Positions 46,693 through 54,850 of a DNA stretch of 64,000 nt are shown here, one piece after another. A program made the position numbers and the translations under genes. Within the stretch, counting starts at the first letter, position 1. Each line of letters opens with the position of its first letter. Source of the stretch: Risungbinella massiliensis (GTDB lineage Bacteria > Bacillota > Bacilli > Thermoactinomycetales > Thermoactinomycetaceae); NCBI RefSeq assembly GCF_000942395.1, contig NZ_LN812102.1:1462816-1526815 (forward strand), in the 5' to 3' direction. The notes under the pieces are model-generated. The model had not been told where the DNA came from, made no database searches, and worked only from the letters and a program-made list of their open reading frames with translations.

Positions 46693-47352
46693 TTGAAGCA
46701 GTTTGTGGTTATTGGACTTGGTCGATTTGGCGGAAGTATTGCCAAAACGCTCTCCGAACTAGGACATGAAGTAATGGCTATTGACCAAGATGAGCAAAAA
46801 GTACAGGATTTCCTACCGATCGTGACACAAACGATCCAAGCAGACGCAACAGATGAAAAGCTGCTCCTTGATCTTGGAGTTCGGAATGTGGACAATGCCA
46901 TCGTCTCAATCGGAGATGACATTCAAGCAAGCATCTTAGCCACCTTGATTCTGAAAGATATCGGAGTACCACATGTTACAGTAAAAGCGATCAGTGAACT
47001 TCATCAAAAAGTGCTCGAAAAAATCGGTGCTGATAAAGTGATTCATCCAGAGCGAGATATGGGAATTCGGGTAGCTCATCATCTGATCTCCAAAAACATT
47101 TTAGATCATATTGAGATCTCTTCGAAGTATAGTATCGTGGAAGTAGTTGCAACGGAAAAAGTATTTGGGAAAAGCCTTGCAGCTCTAGATGTTCGAGCAA
47201 AATATCACTGTAATGTCATTGCAATCCGCTCCAAGGATAACAAAATGAATATCACCCCAGCTGCAGACGAAAAAATTCAGCCCGGAGATGTATTCATCGT
47301 GATCGGACGCAACGAAGATATACATGCATTTGAAAAGAAAATTGGAGAATAA
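46693..47352 (+). CDS. ktrA: Ktr/Trk potassium uptake regulatory subunit (KtrA/KtrC-type)
   Basis: A 219-residue RCK protein. The Rossmann nucleotide site 'VVIGLGRFGGSIAKTLSELG' is at residues 4-23, 'AIDQDEQKVQ' next, and a C-terminal RCK_C domain ('VIAIRSKDNKMNITPAADE', 'GDVFIVIGRNEDI') that binds c-di-AMP in homologues. It gates a KtrB/KtrD-type K+ channel from the cytoplasmic side. No membrane partner gene is adjacent, as for Bacillus ktrC. TTG at 46693 gives the usual length and has AAAGGA 10 bases upstream; the ATG at 46639 is an alternative. Confidence 0.88.
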   Translation: MKQFVVIGLGRFGGSIAKTLSELGHEVMAIDQDEQKVQDFLPIVTQTIQADATDEKLLLDLGVRNVDNAIVSIGDDIQASILATLILKDIGVPHVTVKAISELHQKVLEKIGADKVIHPERDMGIRVAHHLISKNILDHIEISSKYSIVEVVATEKVFGKSLAALDVRAKYHCNVIAIRSKDNKMNITPAADEKIQPGDVFIVIGRNEDIHAFEKKIGE

Positions 47353-47362
47353 TCTCATTTAT

Positions 47363-47403
47363 GCTAGACGCAGTATGCTCGAAAACTGCGTCTAGTTTTT
47401 TTG
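47363..47403 (+). terminator. Terminator after ktrA
   Basis: CTAGACGCAGT and ACTGCGTCTAG form a perfect 11-bp stem around a 10-base loop, followed by TTTTTTT. Confidence 0.92.
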
Positions 47404-47559
47404 TTTTTGAGCTCAAGTCAATGAACAAAAAATACGATTAACTTTTTCATCTAACTAAATATACTATGCTAAAATTTATATATATAATAAATATGTTATA
47501 TTTTCCTTTTAAACAAACCCACTAAATAAGAAATTGCTATTTTTCCAAAGGAGTCTAAC

Positions 47560-47940
47560 ATGAAAAGAGCTTCTTCTCTCTTTTATCGATTGGCTCTTTT
47601 CGTTCCCTGCCATCGAAAACCATCGCGTTGCTTCCATCTACACCAAAAACCGATACCAATTTGCGCTAGATGCTTGGGAATTCTGTGTGGAATCGCATGT
47701 TTTCCTGTTCTGTTTTTTTTCTCTCCTATACCAATCTGGATAGCCTTTCTCTTGCAGATTCCCATGTTAGTAGATGGTTTCACCCAACTATATCGTTGGC
47801 GCACTAGTAACAATCCTTTACGCTTTGCCACTGGTCTGATCAGTGGAATTGGGCTTTCGATCTTTATTGTTAGTGGAACACATATTCTTTTTCTAATCGG
47901 AACACAAGGAGGAATATCATTTTGTTCTTTATTATCTTAA
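47560..47940 (+). CDS. DUF2085 small membrane protein
   Basis: A 126-residue protein with the DUF2085 pattern 'CHRKPSRCFHLHQKPIPICA' leading to 'ICARCLGILCG' (Cys-His cluster, probably metal-binding), followed by three membrane segments and 'PMLVDGFTQLYRWRTSNNPL' with 'RFATGLISG'. Function is unknown. AAGGAG precedes the ATG. It overlaps the next gene by 19 bases, so the two are translated together. Confidence 0.8.
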   Translation: MKRASSLFYRLALFVPCHRKPSRCFHLHQKPIPICARCLGILCGIACFPVLFFFSPIPIWIAFLLQIPMLVDGFTQLYRWRTSNNPLRFATGLISGIGLSIFIVSGTHILFLIGTQGGISFCSLLS

Positions 47941-48257
47941 CCTGTGCGATCACTTTCCTGATCTCTGGTACCATGCTTCTCATCACTTCTGAGAGTATCA
48001 TCCTTGCCTCTACTTTATTAGTAGGGAGTCTAGGAATGGTAGGACTATTGTGGGTGAAATATGGAGCTTCTCTACAAACCGCTCCAGCAGGTGCAACATC
48101 TACTTCCAATATATCAATCCCAGAGTTAAAACAGTTTACGAATCCATCTCAAACTCATTCGAAACAACATCAGCAACAACAAAATAAGAAAAAGAAAAGC
48201 AAATGGGATTGTGATTGTTTTGACTGTGATTGTGATTGTCCTGACTGTGGTTCTTAA
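47922..48257 (+). CDS. Membrane protein with an Asp-Cys repeat tail, unrecognised
   Basis: A 111-residue frame starting at TTG 47922, with AAGGAGG eight bases upstream inside the DUF2085 gene. Two hydrophobic segments (residues 2-22 and 25-46) are followed by a Ser/Thr/Gln-rich stretch, a run of lysines, and the end 'DCDCFDCDCDCPDCGS' with seven cysteines alternating with aspartates. The tail looks suited to binding a soft metal. With its DUF2085 neighbour it may form a small membrane metal-handling pair; this is inference. Confidence 0.62.
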   Translation: MFFIILTCAITFLISGTMLLITSESIILASTLLVGSLGMVGLLWVKYGASLQTAPAGATSTSNISIPELKQFTNPSQTHSKQHQQQQNKKKKSKWDCDCFDCDCDCPDCGS

Positions 48258-48274
48258 TAAATTTTATCAATATT

Positions 48275-48343
48275 GAGCATGTTGCATAATGAACGAAAAG
48301 CCAGCGGCGCGCCTACGCTTCACTTTGATTAATACAACAAGCT
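48275..48343. repeat. MITE-like repeat, short copy
   Basis: It shares its ends with the repeat at 43164: GAGCATGTTGCATAATGAAC at the left and ACAACAAGCT at the right, plus inner AAAGCCAG and CTTTGATT. The middle is deleted. Confidence 0.6.
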
Positions 48344-48350
48344 AAATATT

Positions 48351-48393
48351 AAAAAAGGTGATTTCTGAATGATTCAGAAGTCACCTTTTTTAG
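48351..48393. terminator. Bidirectional terminator
   Basis: AAAAAAGGTGA plus TTCTGA pair with TCAGAA plus TCACCTTTTTT around a short loop. It ends the DUF2085 unit on the plus strand and the PadR operon on the minus strand. Confidence 0.85.
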
Positions 48394-48462
48394 CAAACAA
48401 AAACCTTTGACAAAAATATTATTTGATAACAGATACTAATCAAAAAGCAGTAAACATGCATT

Positions 48463-49344
48463 CTATTTTTTAAATGAGATATCTCCCTTTTCTGTACGAA
48501 CGGTTAGACTTGGGCTATCCGTTTTTGCATTTCCTATAGCGCCCTTCAACACATCCGTAATGGGATCGTCATCCATATCAGTTGTACTTGTAGTATGAGT
48601 AACTGGAAAGTCTGATTGAATATCTCCCAACTCTGCAAAGAAATCTACATTTAGTACAACAGGTTCTTTCATTACTTGGATCTGGATATCACCAAACTGG
48701 CTTTTAACTAGGTTTTTGTTCTTCAACTCTGCCGATGGAAGAACATCTATATTTCCAAACTCCGTTTCGAGTTCAAAGGTAGAATCAATCTCACGTAGTT
48801 TCATGTTACCAAATTGGGTAATGGCTGATAATTGATCTCCTTGGTATCCATTGAGAGAAACATTACCTTTTTCCGTTTTCAGATTTAGTTTCTTTGCAAG
48901 TAGCTTTTGGTCAACCACAATATCGCCAAATTTTGTATTCATGGTGATCGATTCATATGTTTTTTCTGGAAGATAAATATCCATTTTCATTCCAACATTA
49001 AGTAAATTAAAATCAAATCCAAACACTACAAAAGACTTACGTTCTTGCAGTTCCTCTATGTTTAAAGTCTGATTGGCGATATTAACTTGTAAGTCTGTTT
49101 TAGTACTTTTTGGTACAGTACCGGATAGTTTAATCTGCACTTGTTCAGAAGTAGATGGATGAATTTTTATACTCGATATATCACTATTGATAACCATTTG
49201 GGCAATATTTTTCGCATCTACTGTTTTATGGAGATTAATCTTTTCTGTACCACTACCAAATGAAACTCCACTTGCTAGTAGAACAACAATCCCAATCACT
49301 CCAATCACCAGAAGCCCAATCCCTATTTTTACAAGCTTAGCCAT
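48463..49344 (-). CDS. DUF4097 beta-strand repeat protein
   Basis: A 293-residue protein. One N-terminal membrane segment (residues 7-28) is followed by repeated beta-helix-like units ('MNTKFGDIVVD', 'LKTEKGNVSLNG', 'ITQFGNMKL', 'LETEFGNIDV', 'VKSQFGDIQI'). This is the DUF4097/LiaG-YvlB pattern of proteins tied to envelope stress. The body should lie outside the membrane. The ATG is preceded by AAAGGGGAG. It overlaps DUF1700 by 8 bases and is the last gene of the PadR operon. Confidence 0.85.
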   Translation of the reverse strand: MAKLVKIGIGLLVIGVIGIVVLLASGVSFGSGTEKINLHKTVDAKNIAQMVINSDISSIKIHPSTSEQVQIKLSGTVPKSTKTDLQVNIANQTLNIEELQERKSFVVFGFDFNLLNVGMKMDIYLPEKTYESITMNTKFGDIVVDQKLLAKKLNLKTEKGNVSLNGYQGDQLSAITQFGNMKLREIDSTFELETEFGNIDVLPSAELKNKNLVKSQFGDIQIQVMKEPVVLNVDFFAELGDIQSDFPVTHTTSTTDMDDDPITDVLKGAIGNAKTDSPSLTVRTEKGDISFKK

Positions 49345-49900
49345 GTTTGCTCTCCCCTTTGATCACATTCAGATTTGATTGTACATAACGAGTCATCCAA
49401 CCTAAAAATTTTTGAGAAACGTGTTTCATTGCTACCCCAATGAGTAAACCTAAACCAGCCAAAACAAAGGTTACAAATAGATTCAGAAAACCTTCGGCAA
49501 TGCTCTCTACCCAAATAAAAGAAGCGATCGATGCAAATGGGGTTAACACAAATGCCAGTGATACAACATAACCAGAAAAGATAAGAGCTAACATCGCGAT
49601 GAATGGTCCTAGCAAAAATACAAGATTAAAAAATCCTAAACCAATAGAAGTATAAAAAGCTCGAAACAGGCTGGGATAAGATTGATTCTCCTTTGCTTGC
49701 CCAATATGGTAATCTGCCATTAATTCCCTTGCTATTTTTTTCGGACTACCTAATCCTGTAGCAATTTCGTGTTCCGTTCTACCTTTCAATCTGCCATGTT
49801 CAAAATGCTCTTCATAATCCGCTAAAATTTCTTCTTGCTCTATTTTTGGAAGTTTTCGTAACTGGTCCTCTAGTTCAGCAAAAAACTTATCCTTTGTCAT
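49337..49900 (-). CDS. DUF1700 (HAAS-domain) membrane protein
   Basis: A 187-residue protein. The N-terminal helical HAAS domain ('FFAELEDQLRKLP' ... 'EEILADYEEHFEHG' ... 'GSPKKIARELMADY') is followed by three or four membrane segments. These proteins are encoded next to PadR regulators and DUF4097 proteins in many Firmicutes and probably regulate envelope homeostasis by protein contacts. It overlaps padR by 14 bases and the DUF4097 gene by 8. Confidence 0.86.
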   Translation of the reverse strand: MTKDKFFAELEDQLRKLPKIEQEEILADYEEHFEHGRLKGRTEHEIATGLGSPKKIARELMADYHIGQAKENQSYPSLFRAFYTSIGLGFFNLVFLLGPFIAMLALIFSGYVVSLAFVLTPFASIASFIWVESIAEGFLNLFVTFVLAGLGLLIGVAMKHVSQKFLGWMTRYVQSNLNVIKGESKHG

Positions 49901-50216
49901 CTATAAGTCCCTCCTCAATCAACTGATTCACGCCTGTTGCGAAAGATTTCCACTCGCTCACTAAATCCATAACATACTTCTTACCATCTTCTGTTAATTG
50001 ATAATATTTACGGGGTGGTCCTTCTTGAGACTCCACAAGGTATGTGGTGAAATATCCTTCTTTGGTTAACCGACGCAACAAAGGATAAATTGTTCCTTCT
50101 GCGATTAAAAATTTTTCAGAAATCTTATCGACCAATTCATACCCATAACGATCCTTTTTTAGTGTAAGAACTAATACACATAAGGTAAGGACCCCTTTTT
50201 TAAACTGAACATTCAC
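49887..50216 (-). CDS. PadR-family transcriptional regulator
   Basis: A 109-residue PadR. The winged helix has 'DRYGYELVDKISEKF' and 'AEGTIYPLLRRLTKEGYFTT' with 'GPPRKYYQLTEDGKKYV', then one dimerisation helix (subfamily 2, short). It heads a PadR-DUF1700-DUF4097 operon. GATAGG is the nearest ribosome-like site before the ATG. Repeated GCAAGGTAC sites overlap its own promoter, consistent with autorepression. The inducing signal is probably envelope stress. Confidence 0.9.
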   Translation of the reverse strand: MNVQFKKGVLTLCVLVLTLKKDRYGYELVDKISEKFLIAEGTIYPLLRRLTKEGYFTTYLVESQEGPPRKYYQLTEDGKKYVMDLVSEWKSFATGVNQLIEEGLIDDKG

Positions 50217-50230
50217 GCGATCACCTATCT

Positions 50231-50310
50231 TCCAGGTACTAATTAATGCAAGGTACCTGTTTTAATGAGTAAAGTGTATCACCCACTACAAATCATTGCA
50301 AGGTACTGGA
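50231..50310 (-). promoter_or_regulatory. Promoter and candidate PadR operators
   Basis: On the minus strand TTGCAA is followed after 17 bases by TACACT, a sigma-A-like promoter. TGCAAGGTAC occurs at 50248-50257 and 50298-50307, exactly 50 bases apart; one copy overlaps the -35 and the other lies downstream of the expected start. A third half, CAGGTAC at 50233-50239, forms an inverted repeat with GTACCTG. Confidence 0.6.
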
Positions 50311-50518
50311 CAAAAATTTTTTGTTAGTTGGAATTAGAATAGTTCATTTGCTATTAATACCAACATTTCCAGTACTCTTTATATTTTTTGTCTTATTCTC
50401 TAAAGTAATTTTGATCTAATTTGCTGCATTAAAAAACCCCCATATAAATAGGAATGGAGGTGGAATGAATCTTATTCAGATCTATTTTTACAGGAACAAA
50501 TCACTTTTGAAGATAAAT

Positions 50519-50556
50519 CAAAAACGTTCCCTACACAAGTGTAAGAAACGTTTTTT
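50519..50556 (-). terminator. Terminator of tRNA-Leu
   Basis: AAAAACGTT and AACGTTTTT with inner TACAC/GTGTA form a hairpin just after the tRNA 3' end; T-rich on the minus strand. From 50311 to 50518 nothing else is seen. Confidence 0.8.
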
Positions 50557-50560
50557 ATAA

Positions 50561-50642
50561 TACCGATGGTCGGGGTCGAACCGACACTCCCGTAGGAACA
50601 CGATTTTGAGTCGTGCGCGTCTGCCAATTCCGCCACATCGGC
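50561..50642 (-). tRNA. trnL-CAA: tRNA-Leu (CAA), second gene
   Basis: A class II cloverleaf with acceptor GCCGATG/CATCGGT, anticodon stem CACGA/TCGTG around CTCAAAA (anticodon CAA), a long variable arm and T-arm GTCGGTTCGACCCCGAC. CCA is not encoded. Its sequence differs from the tRNA-Leu(CAA) at 24.45 kb although the anticodon is the same. Confidence 0.95.
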
Positions 50643-50679
50643 GTGACAAGATTCATTATACAGAGGCGCACGATAAAAA

Positions 50680-52071
50680 TCAACTATTATTTTTGGCTTT
50701 ACGACCATATAAAAAATAGTACAAGAGATAGCAGCCAATCGTAAGTGGAATCCCAATTGTCAAAGATGGAGCTGTTTCTGGATCTAAAGCAAGACTTAGC
50801 AAAATAACAGCATTTACTGCGAATGTAAAGAGGGGTAAAAATGGATACAGTGGAGTTCTATATTTTAGATCTTCTACTTTTCCACCCTCAGCTAAATATT
50901 TTTTACGGAAAAAGTATTGTGACAAGGCGATGGACATCCATGCCAACACCGCTGTCATCCCCGCCACGGATAACAACCATACATAAACCGTCTCATGAGC
51001 AAATTTATAGGTTAACAGAGATAGTGAGGCAAATGCCATACTAACAATGAGAGCTGGAAATGGAACTCCCCTCTTCGAGACTCTTTGTAAAATAGTCGGT
51101 GCCATCTTATTTTCAGCCAGAGAAAATAACATTCTAGTAGTTGCATAGAGTCCTGAGTTAGCTACTGATAGTAACGCAGTAATAATAACAAAGTTCATGA
51201 TATCAGCAGCATAAGGAACTCCAATCTTATCAAGCGCTGCAACAAATGGACTTTCCGTTACCCCAGCCTCTTGATAGGGCAATAAGGAGACCAATACGAA
51301 GATCGCAAGTCCAAAAAAGAGGATAGTCCGCCAAACCGTCTGACGAATAGAACGAGGAATTGTTTTTTCTGGGTTTTCACTTTCACCAGAAGCAATCCCA
51401 ATCAATTCAGTTCCTTGAAAGGAAAAATTAACAGCTAACATGGTGACCAATACCGATTGGATTCCGGTTGGAAACCAGCCATGTGCTGTCAAATTATGAA
51501 ACATAGGGGCACTTTCACCACTAGACAAAGGAATCCACCCAAAAATTGCAGCTGATCCAAGAATGATAAACAAGATAATAGCTGATAACTTGATACTAGA
51601 GAACCAAAACTCAATCTCCGCAAAACTTCTAACGGAAACAGCATTCACTAAAAATAATAATACTCCAAAAAGGAAACTCCAGATCCAAATTGGGATATCT
51701 GGAAACCAGCGTTGCATCTGAAGGCCAATCGTCACTAGCTCAAGAGCTACTGTGATAGCCCAGCCACCCCAATACATCCAACCTACAGTAAATCCAGTAG
51801 CTGGTCCAATATATTTTGTAGAATAGTCTTGGAAACTTCCTGCGACTGGTCGAGCCACCGCCAATTCTCCTAAACAGAGCATAACAAAATACATAACTAA
51901 GCCACCGACTAAATAGGATAAAATCGTACCAATTGGTCCTGCATTCGCGATGGTAAACCCAGTACTGTTAAAGAACCCTGTTCCCAAAACTCCCCCTAGT
52001 GCGATCATAAACAAGTGTCTACTTTTCATTGTTCGATGTAATTTTTCAGTCTTTCTATCCTGGTTCGTCAT
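50680..52071 (-). CDS. Amino acid permease (APC superfamily, AAT family)
   Basis: A 463-residue permease with about twelve membrane segments. The N-terminal 'HLFMIALGGVLGTGFFNSTG' is the conserved substrate loop of the amino acid transporter family, and 'NFSFQGTELIGIASGESENP' with 'KTIPRSIRQTVWR' is the next signature. It is close in pattern to RocE/RocC and related proline/arginine/aromatic permeases. The ribosome site AAAGGTGG precedes the ATG. It ends 38 bases upstream of tRNA-Leu on the same strand. The substrate cannot be assigned safely. Confidence 0.86.
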   Translation of the reverse strand: MTNQDRKTEKLHRTMKSRHLFMIALGGVLGTGFFNSTGFTIANAGPIGTILSYLVGGLVMYFVMLCLGELAVARPVAGSFQDYSTKYIGPATGFTVGWMYWGGWAITVALELVTIGLQMQRWFPDIPIWIWSFLFGVLLFLVNAVSVRSFAEIEFWFSSIKLSAIILFIILGSAAIFGWIPLSSGESAPMFHNLTAHGWFPTGIQSVLVTMLAVNFSFQGTELIGIASGESENPEKTIPRSIRQTVWRTILFFGLAIFVLVSLLPYQEAGVTESPFVAALDKIGVPYAADIMNFVIITALLSVANSGLYATTRMLFSLAENKMAPTILQRVSKRGVPFPALIVSMAFASLSLLTYKFAHETVYVWLLSVAGMTAVLAWMSIALSQYFFRKKYLAEGGKVEDLKYRTPLYPFLPLFTFAVNAVILLSLALDPETAPSLTIGIPLTIGCYLLYYFLYGRKAKNNS

Positions 52072-52219
52072 TTGCTACCACCTTTCAACAGAGACCATTG
52101 TAATATCTTTTTATTATTTTTTGTATAGAAATACATGGAATCTAATATTCATAAAATGATAGGATTTTTTTCCCATTCACACGAAGTCTACCCTATTAGA
52201 TGAGAAAGGATGAGCAAAG

Positions 52220-52831
52220 ATGAAGAAACTACTGAACTTAGTTGGGATTCTCATTCTCCTTACTACCGGTTGCACTGCGATGGGAGACACCATCAGTCCC
52301 AGTCAATTAGCACAAGAGATGAATGTTCAAGTAAGAGGATTTAATCAAGCAAATGCAAGCCATTTAACTGAATTGGAGAAATTAGATCAGGAAACAGTAA
52401 CAATGTTGAATCAAATGCCAAACCCCAATGCAGAAAGTAAACCTACCATACTCGGAAAGATCGAGGAGCAGAAAAAAGTACTATCTACCTTACAATCCAA
52501 AATAGAAAAGATAGGTCAGAGCTTACCAGATCTACAAACCAAATCAGCTCAACTTTCCGATCAAGAATCCCAAAAACAAGCAACTACCTTTCTTCAATCT
52601 TTTACGAAAGTGTATCAACTTGAACAAGACCTCTTACAAAAAAATCAAAGTTATTTGGTATCACAACAAGAATATTTACAAAACATCTCCCCTGAAAAAC
52701 AAGAAAAGTTGAATCAGCTGAAAGAAGAAATCAATAAAGCATACCAAACTTATACCAAAGAGGTTGAGAAATTTAATCAATCCTGGAAAAAATTCGTGGA
52801 GACATCTGCTAATGGAAAAGTAGGCAAATAA
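52220..52831 (+). CDS. YkyA-family lipoprotein
   Basis: A 203-residue lipoprotein. The signal peptide 'MKKLLNLVGILILLTTGC' puts the lipid on C18. The mature part is almost entirely helical and Gln/Lys/Glu-rich, with coiled-coil stretches ('KLDQETVTMLNQMPNPNAE', 'YQLEQDLLQKNQSYLVSQQE'). This matches YkyA, a putative cell-wall-binding lipoprotein of bacilli. It faces the outside of the membrane. The start is preceded by GAAAGGATGAG. Confidence 0.82.
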   Translation: MKKLLNLVGILILLTTGCTAMGDTISPSQLAQEMNVQVRGFNQANASHLTELEKLDQETVTMLNQMPNPNAESKPTILGKIEEQKKVLSTLQSKIEKIGQSLPDLQTKSAQLSDQESQKQATTFLQSFTKVYQLEQDLLQKNQSYLVSQQEYLQNISPEKQEKLNQLKEEINKAYQTYTKEVEKFNQSWKKFVETSANGKVGK

Positions 52832-52854
52832 AAAAACAAAAAGGAACAATTGTT

Positions 52855-52882
52855 AACCAGCTTGTTGAAAGCTGGATTTTTA
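52855..52882 (+). terminator. Terminator after ykyA-like gene
   Basis: CCAGCTT and AAGCTGG pair around GTTG and are followed by a T-rich run. Confidence 0.8.
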
Positions 52883-52959
52883 TTTTCTAGCGTTTCATGA
52901 GAGAATAGATAAGAACTTATCAATTTTTCTTAAATGGAATTTAGGAAAGGAGAAGCAAT

Positions 52960-53442
52960 ATGTTTTCACCATTGCTTTCCAACTTTGCGCTTTGGACATC
53001 TATCTTAGCAATTATTCTGGCACAACTTCTCAAAATCCCTTGGAATTATACACTTACTCAAAAATGGGAATGGAAATGGTTCTATTTTTCAGGCGGCATG
53101 CCTAGTAGTCATACTGCTGCTGTCACTTCGCTTGCTACTTCAGTCGGAATCTTAAATGGCTGGAACAGCGTAGACTTTGCAATTGCTACCATACTGAGTG
53201 TCATTGTGATGTATGATGCTACTGGAGTACGAAGACAAGCTGGAATGCAAGCTCAAGTACTCAATAGGTTAGTAGAAGATTTCCAACAATTCGTGGTAGA
53301 GATCCGTGAAATGAATAAAAAATCTCCTGAAGAAACACGTATTAAATTAAAAGAAATATTAGGACACAAACCAATTGAAGTCTTTGTAGGTGCATGGTTT
53401 GGAGTGTTATTTTCACTATTGATGTATTGGTTTTGGTACTAA
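52960..53442 (+). CDS. yuiD: Divergent PAP2-family protein (YuiD-like)
   Basis: A 160-residue membrane protein of the divergent PAP2/VanZ-like DUF212 group. It shows 'AQLLKIPWNY' near 22, the acid phosphatase-like 'FSGGMPSSHTAAVTSLATSV' at about 47-66, and 'YDATGVRRQAGMQAQVLN' near 88-105. It probably acts on a lipid phosphate in the membrane. AAAGGAG precedes the ATG. It lies beside yuiB and near yumB/yumC, as in Bacillus. Confidence 0.88.
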   Translation: MFSPLLSNFALWTSILAIILAQLLKIPWNYTLTQKWEWKWFYFSGGMPSSHTAAVTSLATSVGILNGWNSVDFAIATILSVIVMYDATGVRRQAGMQAQVLNRLVEDFQQFVVEIREMNKKSPEETRIKLKEILGHKPIEVFVGAWFGVLFSLLMYWFWY

Positions 53443-53472
53443 ACTTAAATGATATTATTATTCTATTGTACA

Positions 53473-53516
53473 TAGAAAAGCACCCTTCTCCAGTAATCGG
53501 AAGAGGGTGCTTTTCT
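53473..53516. terminator. Bidirectional terminator between yuiD and yuiB
   Basis: AGAAAAGCACCCT and AGGGTGCTTTTCT form a long perfect stem around a central loop, between two convergent genes. Confidence 0.9.
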
Positions 53517-53521
53517 GATAT

Positions 53522-53815
53522 TTAGAACATACGATATCCATTTTGTCTTAAGTATCGAATTGTCCAGCCACAACCCACTGCTCCTGCCAAACCAGCAATA
53601 AACCAAGTAATATCGGCGAGTTGTGGTGCACCTTTTAATTGAAATGCGAGATAAATAACCAATGCGAGATACAAAATAAGTGGTATCCACGTCGTCTTTA
53701 GGATCATGTTGAGAATAAAACCAATTCCAAAAATTAATACCAGAATTAACGGAATCGAAATTACCAATTGAATCAAATTAATGGGGGGAGATGCTGCAAG
53801 AAATAAAGAAAACAA
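53522..53815 (-). CDS. yuiB: YuiB-family membrane protein
   Basis: A 97-residue protein with three membrane segments. It matches YuiB in 'LIFGIGFILNMILKTTWIPLILYL' (in two parts) and in the end 'FIAGLAGAVGCGWTIRYLRQ' with 'NGYRMF'. The function is unknown, but the gene is next to yumB (type II NADH dehydrogenase) in bacilli, and here the NADH dehydrogenase follows 1 kb away with hemQ between. The ribosome site is AGAAAGGAAGT. Confidence 0.82.
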   Translation of the reverse strand: MFSLFLAASPPINLIQLVISIPLILVLIFGIGFILNMILKTTWIPLILYLALVIYLAFQLKGAPQLADITWFIAGLAGAVGCGWTIRYLRQNGYRMF

Positions 53816-53990
53816 GGTCGTCTACTTCCTTTCTAAACTGCCTTACGTTTCATGCCCTTTTTATCATACTACTGATCTATTGAAAAAGCGTCAATGCTAA
53901 TGCTGATTTGCCTAACGCGAATGCTACAGATACAATATAATTTGTAATCCAAAAAAGCGAGGTGACTTCTGCTTATCAGCAGAAACTTAT

Positions 53991-54749
53991 ATGAGACCTA
54001 GAATGAGACCAGGAGCAAACACTGCTACTACTACCGAAACAGCAGCACCAGCACGTCCCAAACTTCCAACACAATACGTCAATTTTTCATTCTTTAAGTT
54101 AGATCCTGCTTTCCGTAGGCTAACAGAAGAAGAACAGCATCATGGAAAAGCAGAATTTGCTGCAGTAGTTAGAGAATACCAAGAGCGTGAAAATGTTTTT
54201 GCTCTCCCTTACTCCTTGGTTGGGATTCGTCCCGATGCAGAATTAATGCTCTGGAGAATTGCAAATGACCTAGAGACATTTCAAGAGATGACAGCACGTC
54301 TCATGAGAACGGGTCTTGGTAAATATCTCGAAATTACATACTCCTATTTGTCTCTCACAAAACGAAGCGTCTATGTAGATTTCATGGATCCAGAACATCA
54401 AAACCCACGAACCCATATTGTACCAGGTAAATTCAAATATCTGTTCGTATATCCGTTTATTAAAACACGTGACTGGTACCAACTTTCCGCCCCAGCACGT
54501 CAAGGAATGATGGACGAGCATATTCAAGTAGGTAGCAAATACCCATCAGTTAAATTAAATACCACTTATAGCTTTGGTATTGATGACCAAGAGTTTGTAG
54601 TAGCATTTGAGACCAATGATCCAAAAGACTTCCTCAATCTGGTTCAAGAACTTCGCGAGACAGAAGCAAGTCGCTATACTTTACGTGATGTGCCAATGTT
54701 CACTTGTATCCATCACGAAGAGGTTGAAGGCGCATTAGAAACTTTATAA
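53991..54749 (+). CDS. hemQ: Coproheme decarboxylase HemQ
   Basis: A 252-residue chlorite-dismutase-family protein. A Pro/Ala/Thr-rich N-terminus (residues 1-25) precedes two ferredoxin-like halves. 'HIVPGKFKYLFVYPFIKTRD' carries the conserved tyrosine and lysine, and 'MMDEHIQVGSKYPSVKL' the proximal haem histidine. It turns coproheme III into haem b in the Gram-positive (coproporphyrin) route, using peroxide. The only in-frame ATG is 24 bases after the ribosome site GCGAGGTGA, with a 7-bp hairpin between (see findings). Confidence 0.92.
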   Translation: MRPRMRPGANTATTTETAAPARPKLPTQYVNFSFFKLDPAFRRLTEEEQHHGKAEFAAVVREYQERENVFALPYSLVGIRPDAELMLWRIANDLETFQEMTARLMRTGLGKYLEITYSYLSLTKRSVYVDFMDPEHQNPRTHIVPGKFKYLFVYPFIKTRDWYQLSAPARQGMMDEHIQVGSKYPSVKLNTTYSFGIDDQEFVVAFETNDPKDFLNLVQELRETEASRYTLRDVPMFTCIHHEEVEGALETL

Positions 54750-54775
54750 AAACAGTAATTCGTTCTTTTTACATA

Positions 54776-54814
54776 ACAAAACCTCCCAAGACCAAATTGT
54801 CTGGGAGGTTTTGT
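54776..54814. terminator. Bidirectional terminator between hemQ and ndh
   Basis: AAAACCTCCCA and TGGGAGGTTTT form a perfect 11-bp stem between convergent genes. Confidence 0.9.
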
Positions 54815-54850
54815 TTCTTCACTCTAACATATTCAGCAATCGAATATAGT

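Noticed and set aside
50472-50756. 94-codon minus-strand frame across tRNA-Leu
   Set aside because: It runs through the tRNA and its terminator and into the permease end; it is an artefact.
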